From: Solimonas terrae
GTDB taxonomy: Bacteria > Pseudomonadota > Gammaproteobacteria > Nevskiales > Nevskiaceae
DNA length: 64,000 nucleotides
Direction: 5' to 3'
Assembly (NCBI RefSeq): GCF_011067135.1
Contig: NZ_JAAMOW010000004.1
Location: 62,001-126,000, forward strand
Part shown: positions 44,560 to 52,477 of the stretch, piece after piece
How the letters are laid out: each line of letters begins with the position of its first letter
How positions within the stretch are numbered: position 1 is the first letter of the stretch
The notes under the pieces: generated by a model
What the model was told of the DNA's origin: nothing
The model's input: the letters and a program-made list of their open reading frames with translations, nothing else
Database searches by the model: none
Program-made: the position numbers and the translations under genes

Positions 44560-44608
44560 CCATCCGCGCTGCGGATGGCCCCGCCCTCTCCCACGCCGTG
44601 GGCGAGGG
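44560..44608. repeat. REP-like double hairpin between two acyl-CoA dehydrogenase genes
   Basis: First hairpin CCATCCGC-GCT-GCGGATGG (44560-44578). Second hairpin CCCTC-t-CCCAC-GCC-GTGGG-c-GAGGG (44584-44608). The composition is like the interspersed CCCTCTCCC-type repeats of Gammaproteobacteria. It fills most of the 103-bp gap and may trim or protect the operon mRNA. Confidence 0.5.
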
Positions 44609-44639
44609 ACGACTGAGTCGCTTCGCGACAACGATATCC

Positions 44640-45695
44640 ATGGATTTCACTTTCGAAGATCAGCAGCTCGCGTTTCGCGATGCGATCCACAAGTTCCTGA
44701 TGGTCGAGGCGGCGCCGGAGATGCTGCGCGAGATCTGGGAAACGACGAGGACCGGGCGCTCGGCCGAACTGCGCGCCAAGCTTGCCGATCAGGGGCTGAC
44801 TGCCCTGTCGGTCCCCGAGGAGTTCGGCGGCATCGGCCTCGGCGATCTCGACTGGGTGCTCGTCCAGCAGGAGCTCGGCTATTTCGCGATTCCCGACTCG
44901 CTGACCGACAGCGCGTATCTGGCCGTGTTCCTGCTCAATCACCTGCCGGCCGACATCGCGCTCAAGCGCGAATGGCTGCCGCGCATTGCATCCGGCAACG
45001 CGCGCGTCGCCGTCGGTCATCCGGTCAATCCGCTGGTCGCCGATGCCGAGCTCGCCGATCTGCTGCTGCTCTGGCACGAGGACGAGATTCATGCGCTGAC
45101 GCGCGACCAGTTGCAATGCGAGTTCAACGCCAGCATCGATCTGTCGCGGCGCCTGTACAGGCTCAACTGGACGCCGACGGCGGCGACGCGCATCTGTCCG
45201 GCCCGCCAAGGGGGTGCGCTGTGGCGTGAACTGCTCGACCGCGCGGCGCTCGCGGCCAGTGCGCAGCTGCTCGGCCTTGCCCAGCGCATGCTGGATCTGG
45301 GCGTCGATCACGCCGCGCAGCGCAAGCAGTTCGGCAAACCGGTCGGCTCGTTCCAGGCCGTCAAGCATCACTTCGCCGATGTCGCCGTGAAGATCGAATT
45401 CGCCGAGCCGGTCATTCATCGCGCGGCCTATGCCGTGGCGGAAGATGATCCACGGCAGTCGGCGTACGTGTCGCATGCCAAGCTCGCCGCCGGCGAAGCG
45501 GCGCGACTCGCCGCGCGCAAGAGCATCCAGGCGCATGGCGCGATGGGCTACACCTGGGAAGCCGATCTGCAGATGTACATGAAACGCGCCTGGGCGCTTG
45601 ATTCGGCCTGGGGCGACGCCAAGTTCCACAAGGCGCGGATCGATCACAGCATTCTCGCCGACGGTGCCGCGCTCGGCCCCGGCACCACGTTCTGA
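44640..45695 (+). CDS. Acyl-CoA dehydrogenase, beta-type partner subunit
   Basis: 351 residues, shorter than a standard dehydrogenase. The N-terminus MDFTFEDQQLAFRDAIHKFLM and the C-terminal region AQLLGLAQRMLDLGVDHAAQRKQFGKPVGSFQAVKHHFADVAVK and SIQAHGAMGYTWEADLQMYMKRAW are intact. The central region lacks a clear WxxSEPxAGSD block and no catalytic Glu is evident. This is how the non-catalytic halves of alpha2beta2 steroid dehydrogenases (FadE26/27 type) look. It probably pairs with the dehydrogenase encoded 103 bases upstream. The start at 44640 follows from the conserved N-terminus. Confidence 0.85.
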   Translation: MDFTFEDQQLAFRDAIHKFLMVEAAPEMLREIWETTRTGRSAELRAKLADQGLTALSVPEEFGGIGLGDLDWVLVQQELGYFAIPDSLTDSAYLAVFLLNHLPADIALKREWLPRIASGNARVAVGHPVNPLVADAELADLLLLWHEDEIHALTRDQLQCEFNASIDLSRRLYRLNWTPTAATRICPARQGGALWRELLDRAALAASAQLLGLAQRMLDLGVDHAAQRKQFGKPVGSFQAVKHHFADVAVKIEFAEPVIHRAAYAVAEDDPRQSAYVSHAKLAAGEAARLAARKSIQAHGAMGYTWEADLQMYMKRAWALDSAWGDAKFHKARIDHSILADGAALGPGTTF

Positions 45696-45721
45696 ACCGT
45701 TCAATTCACTGGAAGATTCCC

Positions 45722-46873
45722 ATGGCTGAAGCCTATATCGTCGATGCACTGCGTACCCCCACCGGCAAACGCAAGGGCAGCCTCGCTCACCTGCACGGCG
45801 CCGATCTCGGCGCGCATGTGCTCAAGGCGATCGTCGAGCGCAACGCCGTTCCGGCCGACGACTACGACGACGTGATCTTCGGCTGCCTCGATGCAATCGG
45901 CCCACTCGCCGGCAACATCGCGCGCACGAGCTGGCTGGCCGCCGGCCTGCCCTTGCATGTGCCGGGCGTGACCATCGACCGCCAGTGCGGCTCGTCTCAG
46001 CAGGCCGTGCATTTCGCCGCGCAGGCGGTGATGAGCGGCACGCAGGATGTCGTCATCGCCGGTGGCGTGCAGACCATGACGCAAATCCCGATTTCGTCGG
46101 CCATGCTCTGTGCCAAGCCGCTCGGCTTCGACGATCCGTTCTCCGGCTCCAAGGGCTGGGTCGCGCGCTTCGGGACGCAGCCGGTGTCGCAGTTCGTCGG
46201 CGCGCAGATGATCGCCGACAAGTGGAAGATCTCGCGCGAGGACATGGAGCGTTTCGCGCTCGAGTCGCACCGCCGCGCGCGCGTCGCGCAGGCCGAGGGC
46301 CGCTTCGACCGCGAGATCATCGAGACCGAAGGTCTGAAGACCGACGAGACCGTGCGCGACACCTCGATCGAGCAGATGGCCAAGCTCGAACCGCTGGCGC
46401 CCGGCGGCACGATCACTGCGGGCGTGTCGAGCCAGACCGGCGATGCCGCCTCGGCGATGCTGATCGTCTCCGAGAAAGCGCTGAAGCAGTACGGCTTGAA
46501 AGCGCGGGCCCGTATCCACCACATGAGCGTCTACAGCGACGATCCGATCTTCATGCTGACCGCGCCGATTCCGGCGACCAAGCGCGCGCTCGAAAAAACC
46601 GGCATGAAGCTGGAAGACATCGATCTGGTCGAGATCAACGAGGCGTTCGCACCGGTCGTGCTGTCGTGGTTCAAGGACATCGGTTACCCGCGCGAGAAGA
46701 CCAACGTCAACGGCGGCGCGATCGCGCTCGCGCATCCGCTGGGCGCGACCGGCGTCAAGCTGATGACGACGTTGCTGCACGAACTGGAGCGCACGAACGG
46801 ACGTTATGGTTTGCAGACGATGTGCGAGGGTGGCGGTGTTGCCAACGTGACGATCATCGAGCGGCTGGGCTGA
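45722..46873 (+). CDS. fadA6: Thiolase, FadA6-like
   Basis: 383-residue thiolase for the last thiolytic step(s) of CD-ring degradation. Nucleophile Cys89 (TIDRQCGSSQQAVHFAAQAVMSGT), NEAFAPVVLSW, HPLGATGVKL and the second catalytic Cys in QTMCEGGGVANVTIIERL are intact; note AHP in place of the usual GHP. Blocks GNIARTSWLAAGLPLHVPGVTIDRQCGSSQQA and IPISSAM closely match remembered FadA6. It is the last gene of the operon starting at hsaC; a large palindromic element follows. Confidence 0.92.
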   Translation: MAEAYIVDALRTPTGKRKGSLAHLHGADLGAHVLKAIVERNAVPADDYDDVIFGCLDAIGPLAGNIARTSWLAAGLPLHVPGVTIDRQCGSSQQAVHFAAQAVMSGTQDVVIAGGVQTMTQIPISSAMLCAKPLGFDDPFSGSKGWVARFGTQPVSQFVGAQMIADKWKISREDMERFALESHRRARVAQAEGRFDREIIETEGLKTDETVRDTSIEQMAKLEPLAPGGTITAGVSSQTGDAASAMLIVSEKALKQYGLKARARIHHMSVYSDDPIFMLTAPIPATKRALEKTGMKLEDIDLVEINEAFAPVVLSWFKDIGYPREKTNVNGGAIALAHPLGATGVKLMTTLLHELERTNGRYGLQTMCEGGGVANVTIIERLG

Positions 46874-46907
46874 CAGCAGTATTCGTTGAATGCCGACGCG
46901 GGGGTTC

Positions 46908-47437
46908 TTGATCCGGCCTTTTGTTTCGCGCTGTCGCGCGAGTTCCTTCTCTTTGCTTGTCCAAAGAGTAAGGAACCAAGAGAAAAGACACCCTGGCTTT
47001 CGCGTTGCCGCTACGCGGCAATGCCCTGCGATGCTCGAACGGCAGGCCGTGCCTGAAACTCGCGGCTGCGCCGCTCAGACAGTCAGGCCCGGACAACCCC
47101 TGCCGCTCTGCGCTTCTCGGCGCTTCGCAAAGGGACCCGAACGTCAAAAGCAACCGCCGCACGGCGCGATGATCGCGCTTTTGCTTTTGACGTTCGGGTC
47201 CCCATGGGCCGCACCGAGCAGCGCAGCGCGCGCAGGGAATGGCCGGCCAGGACGGCCGGCCAAGTCGTCGTCGCGGCAGGACGCCGCGTCGGCGACGGTC
47301 CCGAGCACGTGAGCAGCGCAGGGCACTCCGCGGCAGCGGAGTGCGGCCGTTGGGGTGTGCTTTCTTTTGCGTACTTTGCTTTGCACAAGCAAAGAAAAGT
47401 ACGTCGCGCCGCAGCGCGAAACAAAGGGCTGGATCAA
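46908..47437. mobile_element. 530-bp palindromic, non-coding MITE-like element
   Basis: The ends are inverted repeats: TTGATCCGGCCTTTTGTTTC on the left and TTGATCCAGCCCTTTGTTTC on the complementary right end, with similarity continuing for about 75 bases (30 of the first 34 match). Both ends contain a further TTTGCTTGT-based hairpin. The centre is a perfect 22-bp inverted repeat (47132-47153 with 47181-47202, starting GGGACCCGAACGTC). A smaller GGCCGGCC repeat lies at 47238-47260. There is no credible coding sequence, no transposase and no obvious target duplication. It occupies nearly all of the 624-bp gap between fadA6 and the next SDR gene. Confidence 0.7.
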
Positions 47438-47497
47438 CGACAGTAGATTGATGAAATCGAGCCGTCGTCTTTTTGAATTCGAATGAAGGAAACCGAC

Positions 47498-48376
47498 ATG
47501 GGCATCTGCAACAACCGCACCATCATCGTCACCGGCTCAGGCTCCGGCCTCGGCAAACACTATGCGCTGGCGCTCGCCGCCGAAGGCGCGAATGTCGTCG
47601 TCAACGACATCAATCGTGGCGCGGCGGATGCCGTCGTCGCCGAGATCGTCGCGGCGGGCGGCAAGGCGGTCACGGCATGCGCGGACATCACCTCGATGAG
47701 TGGTGCGGACACCATCGTCGCGGCCGGCGTCGACGCGTTCGGTGATGTGCATGGCGTCGTCAACAATGCCGGCGTCGTGCGCGATCGCATGTTCGCGTCG
47801 ATGTCGGAAGACGAATGGGATCTGGTGATCAAGGTCCATCTGAAAGGACATTTCTGCATCGCCAGCCGGCTCGTGCAGCGCTGGCGCGATCAGACCAAGG
47901 CCGGTCGGAAAGTCGATGGCCGCATCATCAACACCACATCCGGTGCCGGCCTGCAAGGCTCGATCGGTCAGAGCAACTACGTCGCTGCAAAAGGCGGCAT
48001 TGCATCGCTGACGCTGGTGCAGGCGGCCGAGCTCGGCCGCTACGGCATCACGGTCAACGCGCTGGCACCGGCGGCGCGCACCAACATGACCGAAGGCCCG
48101 TTCGCGGCGATGATGAAGAAGCCGGAAGACGGCAGCTTCGACTATTACGATCCGGCCAATGTCGCGCCGCTGGTCGTGTGGTTGTGCAGCCCGCTGTCGG
48201 CGAGAGTCAGTGGCAAGGTGTTCGAAGTCGAAGGTGGCAAGATCTCGATCAGCAACGGCTGGAAGACCGGCATCGTCCGTGACAAAGGCGCACGCTGGGC
48301 TTCGGCCGAGCTGACCGAGGTCGTCGAAGGCCTGATCGCCGAGTCGCCGAAGGCGCAGAAGGTCTATGGCACCTGA
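47498..48376 (+). CDS. SDR-family oxidoreductase (17beta-HSD4/MFE-2-like)
   Basis: 292 residues. Glycine motif TGSGSGLGKHYALALAAEGANVVVNDI, NNAGVVRDRMFASMSEDEWD, Ser in NTTSGAGLQGSIGQSN, YVAAKGGIASLTLVQAAELGRYGITVNALAP. This is the pattern of the dehydrogenase part of peroxisomal-type multifunctional enzyme 2, which oxidises 3-hydroxyacyl-CoAs. The start at 47498 has GAAGGA upstream; an earlier ATG at 47483 has none. It overlaps the thioesterase gene by 11 bases. A 3-hydroxyacyl-CoA step in side-chain or ring degradation is inferred. Confidence 0.88.
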   Translation: MGICNNRTIIVTGSGSGLGKHYALALAAEGANVVVNDINRGAADAVVAEIVAAGGKAVTACADITSMSGADTIVAAGVDAFGDVHGVVNNAGVVRDRMFASMSEDEWDLVIKVHLKGHFCIASRLVQRWRDQTKAGRKVDGRIINTTSGAGLQGSIGQSNYVAAKGGIASLTLVQAAELGRYGITVNALAPAARTNMTEGPFAAMMKKPEDGSFDYYDPANVAPLVVWLCSPLSARVSGKVFEVEGGKISISNGWKTGIVRDKGARWASAELTEVVEGLIAESPKAQKVYGT

Positions 48377-48827
48377 AGCTGGCGGCACGCGGATCGGGGA
48401 CTACCGCTACTGGGTCGACGAGCGCGTCCGCTTCAACGATCTCGACCTGCTCGGCCATGTCAACAACATCGCGTACGTCGTCTACGTCGAGACCGGCCGC
48501 GCGAACTTCCTGCGTTCGATCGACATGTTCGACCTGGGCGATCGACGGCAGACCGTCATCGTCCGCTTCGAGATCGACTACCGCCGCGAGGTGCAGTATC
48601 CGGCCGATCTGCGAGTCGGCGTGCGCGTGCTGGCGATCGGCAACAGCTCGTTCCAGATCGGCGTCGGCATCTTCGCCGGCGAAACCTGCGTCGCGACCGC
48701 CCGCAATGCCATCGTGCGCTGGGATCGTGAACTGCATCAGGCGGTTGCGCTGGACGATGGCGAGCGGGCGGCACTGCGTTCGTATCTGGTTGGTGTCTCA
48801 GGCATCCGTGATGCCACCCTGGGGTGA
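48366..48827 (+). CDS. Hotdog-fold acyl-CoA thioesterase (4HBT-like)
   Basis: 153 residues of the 4-hydroxybenzoyl-CoA thioesterase/YbgC group: DERVRFNDLDLLGHVNNIAYVVYVETGRANFL has the Asp (FNDLD) and the HVNN region of the active site, followed by RFEIDYRREVQYPADLRVGVRVLAIGNSSFQIGVGI. It would hydrolyse acyl-CoAs, perhaps to recover CoA from dead-end steroid intermediates. It overlaps the preceding SDR gene, so the two are coupled. Confidence 0.88.
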   Translation: MAPEAGGTRIGDYRYWVDERVRFNDLDLLGHVNNIAYVVYVETGRANFLRSIDMFDLGDRRQTVIVRFEIDYRREVQYPADLRVGVRVLAIGNSSFQIGVGIFAGETCVATARNAIVRWDRELHQAVALDDGERAALRSYLVGVSGIRDATLG

Positions 48828-48919
48828 TCCGCCGAACGGTCATTGCGACGGATGCTGGGTGCGATGCGCCAGCGTAGAGTAGGCCCCGTATCGGTGGCTG
48901 GTAGTGTCCGGGGGTGGCC

Positions 48920-50050
48920 ATGAAAGTGTTGATCGCAGTGTGCGGGGCCATGCTGCTGGCGGCCTGCAGCAATATGCCCAAGGCTGAGGCTCCTGCGACA
49001 TTGTTTGCGGATACGGCTTTCGGCGCTCCGCCTTCCGAATTGAAGAGCCTTGATCTGTTTGCGGTGAGTCCGGCGATGCGCGATTTCCTCGAGCAGGAAG
49101 TTCCGAAATACATGCGCCGAGACGGACCTGCCCGCGGACTCTACGAGGCAATGCGGACCCGCCTCCACATCGACTATGACGCTGCCGTGACGCGCACCGC
49201 AGCTGAAACCTTTGACATCAGAGCCGGCAACTGCCTGTCGCTGGTCATTCTCACGGCAGCGCTCGCCAAGCCCCTGGATATCGATGTGCGATACCGTTTC
49301 GTGCCTCGGGTGCGGACCTGGACGCGGACGCAGGGCATGTTGCTGCAGAACGGCCACGTCAATATCGAGCTGAGTCGAAGGACAGATACCGTGATCGCGC
49401 CGGCAATCGTGGTCGATTTCGTGCCAACGGAAGACTTGCAGGCACAGCTCGTGCGGGAAATCGACGAGCGCACAGTCTTGGCAATGTACATGAACAACCG
49501 CGCGGCCGAGACGCTGGCGGCCGGCGACGCCGGTGCCGCGTATTGGTGGGCACGTGCGGCAATTCATGCGGCGCCTGATTATGCAGCTTCCTACAATACG
49601 CTTGGCGTGAGCTACCTGCAGCATGGCGATCCGCAACTCGCCGAGCGCGTCTTCCGTTACCAGTTGGTCGGCGCGCCGGACGACACAATGCTGTTGTCCA
49701 ATCTTGTCGTCGCTCTTGACCATCAGGGGCGCACAGGCGACGCCGCACTGGTCCGGCAACAGCTGGCGAAGCTGCAGGGCTATCGACCGTTTGAGTTCCT
49801 CGACAAGGGCAAAGAAGCGTATGCTCGCGGCGATGCTGTGACCGCGATGAAGTTCTATCGGCAGGAGCTCGCACATCTTCCGTACAGCGCCGAACTGCAC
49901 TTCGCGATCGCAGTGGCCAGCGCACAGCTCGGCGACGTGAGTGGCGCCCGCGAGCATCTGAGCGAGGCCATGCAACTCAGCGTCAATCTCAGCGACCGCG
50001 ATCTGTACGCCGGCAAGCTGGAGAAGCTGCGCGCCTTGCAGATGCATTGA
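48920..50050 (+). CDS. Lipoprotein with transglutaminase-like and TPR regions
   Basis: 376 residues. The signal peptide MKVLIAVCGAMLLAAC ends in a lipobox; ATG 48920 is preferred over the GTG two codons earlier because of the GGGGGTGG just upstream. Residues 75-180 contain AETFDIRAGNCLSLVILTAALAKPLDIDVRYRFVP, a papain/transglutaminase-like Cys block. Residues 195-370 form TPR-type helical repeats (AAYWWARAAIHAAPDYAASYNTLGVSYLQHGDPQLAERVFRYQL). The function is unknown. It interrupts the catabolic genes and uses slightly less GC-biased codons than its neighbours. Confidence 0.82.
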   Translation: MKVLIAVCGAMLLAACSNMPKAEAPATLFADTAFGAPPSELKSLDLFAVSPAMRDFLEQEVPKYMRRDGPARGLYEAMRTRLHIDYDAAVTRTAAETFDIRAGNCLSLVILTAALAKPLDIDVRYRFVPRVRTWTRTQGMLLQNGHVNIELSRRTDTVIAPAIVVDFVPTEDLQAQLVREIDERTVLAMYMNNRAAETLAAGDAGAAYWWARAAIHAAPDYAASYNTLGVSYLQHGDPQLAERVFRYQLVGAPDDTMLLSNLVVALDHQGRTGDAALVRQQLAKLQGYRPFEFLDKGKEAYARGDAVTAMKFYRQELAHLPYSAELHFAIAVASAQLGDVSGAREHLSEAMQLSVNLSDRDLYAGKLEKLRALQMH

Positions 50051-50146
50051 CACCCGGCGCGCGGCCGGGTCGGCAATCGTCCCAACGGATGAAGAGTCCG
50101 CGGGGCATTGTTCGAATAATGCGGGACAACTCTCCGCAAGCAAAAG

Positions 50147-52477
50147 ATGAACCTGTCTCTCAGCGACGACCAGCTGCTGATTCGCGACGCCGCCGAGAAT
50201 TTCCTCGCCGATGTCAGTGACTCGGCTGCGGTGCGGCGGCACATGGCCGGCGAGCACGGCTTCGACGGCGGGATCTGGCAGCGGCTGGCCGCCGAGCTCG
50301 GCTGGTGTGCGATCCCGATCCGCGAGGCGCATGGCGGCCTCGGACTCGGCCCGGTCGAAATGGCCGTGCTGCTGGAGGCGATGGGGCGGCGCCTGTTCTG
50401 CGCGCCATACTTTTCGACGGTCTGTCTGGCGGCGACGCTGATCGCCGAGACCGGCAGCGACGACAGCATGGCCGGCCCCCTGGCGGCGATCGCCGAAGGG
50501 CGCGTGCGTTTCGGCGTCACGATGCCGGACCCGGACTGGCGTGCGGCCGCCGAGGCCGTGCAGGCCGATCTCGTCGGCGACGACTGGCGGCTCGAGGGCA
50601 CGATCGCGCAGGTCGTCGACGGTGCCAGCGCCGACACCCTGCTGCTGCTGGCGCGGACCGGCGACGCCGGTTTTGGGCTGTTCGCGGTGCCGCGCAAGGC
50701 CGATGGCGTTGCCGTCAGCGAGCTGTCGACCTGGGACTCGACCCGCCGCTTTGCGCGCGTCCACGTCGACGGCGCCGCTGCGGAACGAATCGACGATCCG
50801 CAGCGCGTCGACGGCTTTGTCCGCGCGCTCGCACTTGCGCGTCTGTATCTCGCTGCCGAATCGCTGGGCGGCGCGCAGCAGTGCCTGAACCTCACCGTCG
50901 AGTACGTCGCGCAACGCAAGCAGTTCGGCCGCACGATCGCTTCGTTCCAGGCCGTCAAGCACCGCTGTGCGGACATGATGGTGAAGGTCGAAGCGCTGCG
51001 CTCGCTGGTCGCCGGTGCCGCCGCGCTTGCGGCCGGTGATGCGGATGCCGCGGAACTCGCGCGCGAATGCGCGGCCGCAGGCCAGCTCGCAGCCGACACG
51101 TATTTCTGGTGTGCGCAGGAAGCCGTGCAATTGCACGGCGGCGTCGGCTTCACCTGGGAATACGATCCGCAGTTGTATTTCAAACGCGCGCAGGCCGCAT
51201 CGCACTGGCTCGGTACCGCCGAGCACGGGCGCGAGGTCATCGCGGCGTCGCTGCTGGCCGACGCACCCCCGCCGCAGGTCGCAAGTGTCCGCGCCGCCGG
51301 TGGCGACGAGGTCTTTCGCGACGAAATCGCGGCGTGGCTGCACGACCATCTCGACGGACGTTTCGCCGAGCTGCGCCACCGCGGCGGCCCCGGCGACGAA
51401 GAAGCCTTTCCGGCGCTGCGCAAGGAATGGGAACGCGAGCTGGCGGCCGGCGGCTGGACCTGTGTCGGCTGGCCGAAAGACGCCGGCGGACGCGGCCTGT
51501 CGATCGCGCAGCAGGTGATCTTTCACGAGGAATACGCGCGCGCCGGCGGGCCCGGACGCATGGGCCATATCGGCGAAGGCCTGATCGGGCCGACGCTGAT
51601 CGCGTTCGGCTCGGACGCGCAGAAAAAGCGCTTCCTGCCGGAGATCGTCGCTGGCCGCGAATACTGGGCACAGGGCTATTCGGAACCGAATGCCGGCTCC
51701 GATCTGGCCAATGTGCAGACGCGCACCGAGCAGCAGGCGGATGGTTCCTGGCAGGTGTCGGGCCAGAAGATATGGACTTCGCTCGCGCACGAGTCGGAAT
51801 GGATTTTCGTGCTCGCGCGTTGCGAGCCGGGCTCGAAGGGCAGCAAGGGACTGATCTTCCTGCTGCTGCCGCTGGACCAGCCCGGCATCGAGATCCGCCC
51901 GATCCGGCAGATGAGCGGTGGCTCCGAATTCAACGAAGTGTTTTTCGACAAGGCAGTGGCTGCGGCCGAGCACGTCGTCGGCAAGCCCGGCGATGGCTGG
52001 AAGGTGGCGATGGGCCTGCTCGAGGCCGAACGCGGCGTTTCGACGCTCGGGCAGCAGATGCATTTCGCGTACGAATTCGAGCTGGTCGTGAACGCGATGC
52101 GCGCGCGGGGCCGCGACCGCGACGCCGCTTTGCGTCAGCGCCTCGCGCAGGCCTGGTGCGGCCTGCGCGTGATGCGCTACAACGCGCTGCGCATGCTCGC
52201 CGACGGCGGCGCCCTCGGCCTCAAGCGCGAGGCGCTGATCTACAAGTACTACTGGTCGAACTGGCACCGTGAACTCGGCAAGCTCGGCGTCGACGCACTC
52301 GGTGCGCCGGGCGACGTGATCTCCGATGATCCCGCGATCCGGCCGCTGCAGCAGCTGTTCTTCTTCTCGCGGGCCGACACGATCTATGCCGGCACCAACG
52401 AGATCCAACTCAACCTGATCGCGGAACGCGGGCTCGGCATGCCACGCGAAGTCCGCCCCGCTCCGGAAGCCAAATGA
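50147..52477 (+). CDS. fadE34: Fused acyl-CoA dehydrogenase, FadE34-like
   Basis: 776 residues, twice the normal length: two dehydrogenase units in one chain. Residues 1-370 are beta-like (MNLSLSDDQLLIRDAAENFL; SLGGAQQCLNLTVEYVAQRKQFGRTIASFQAVKHRCADMMVK; QLHGGVGFTWEYDPQLYFKRA). Residues 385-770 are alpha-like (YWAQGYSEPNAGSDLANVQTR; GQKIWTSLAHESEW; EAERGV with the likely catalytic Glu; ADTIYAGTNEIQLNLIAERGLG). FadE34 (ChsE3) of actinobacteria has this fused plan and dehydrogenates C24-type steroid side-chain CoA esters. It overlaps ipdF by four bases. Confidence 0.88.
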   Translation: MNLSLSDDQLLIRDAAENFLADVSDSAAVRRHMAGEHGFDGGIWQRLAAELGWCAIPIREAHGGLGLGPVEMAVLLEAMGRRLFCAPYFSTVCLAATLIAETGSDDSMAGPLAAIAEGRVRFGVTMPDPDWRAAAEAVQADLVGDDWRLEGTIAQVVDGASADTLLLLARTGDAGFGLFAVPRKADGVAVSELSTWDSTRRFARVHVDGAAAERIDDPQRVDGFVRALALARLYLAAESLGGAQQCLNLTVEYVAQRKQFGRTIASFQAVKHRCADMMVKVEALRSLVAGAAALAAGDADAAELARECAAAGQLAADTYFWCAQEAVQLHGGVGFTWEYDPQLYFKRAQAASHWLGTAEHGREVIAASLLADAPPPQVASVRAAGGDEVFRDEIAAWLHDHLDGRFAELRHRGGPGDEEAFPALRKEWERELAAGGWTCVGWPKDAGGRGLSIAQQVIFHEEYARAGGPGRMGHIGEGLIGPTLIAFGSDAQKKRFLPEIVAGREYWAQGYSEPNAGSDLANVQTRTEQQADGSWQVSGQKIWTSLAHESEWIFVLARCEPGSKGSKGLIFLLLPLDQPGIEIRPIRQMSGGSEFNEVFFDKAVAAAEHVVGKPGDGWKVAMGLLEAERGVSTLGQQMHFAYEFELVVNAMRARGRDRDAALRQRLAQAWCGLRVMRYNALRMLADGGALGLKREALIYKYYWSNWHRELGKLGVDALGAPGDVISDDPAIRPLQQLFFFSRADTIYAGTNEIQLNLIAERGLGMPREVRPAPEAK

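Noticed and set aside
46854-47451. Several short open frames inside the palindromic element
   Set aside because: They run through the inverted repeats on both strands with similar low-complexity translations; no ribosome binding sites or family patterns.
48737-52408. 1223-codon open frame on the minus strand
   Set aside because: Antisense to the TPR lipoprotein and FadE34-like genes; composition is that of a GC-rich shadow frame (runs of R, H, Q, A) with no domain pattern.
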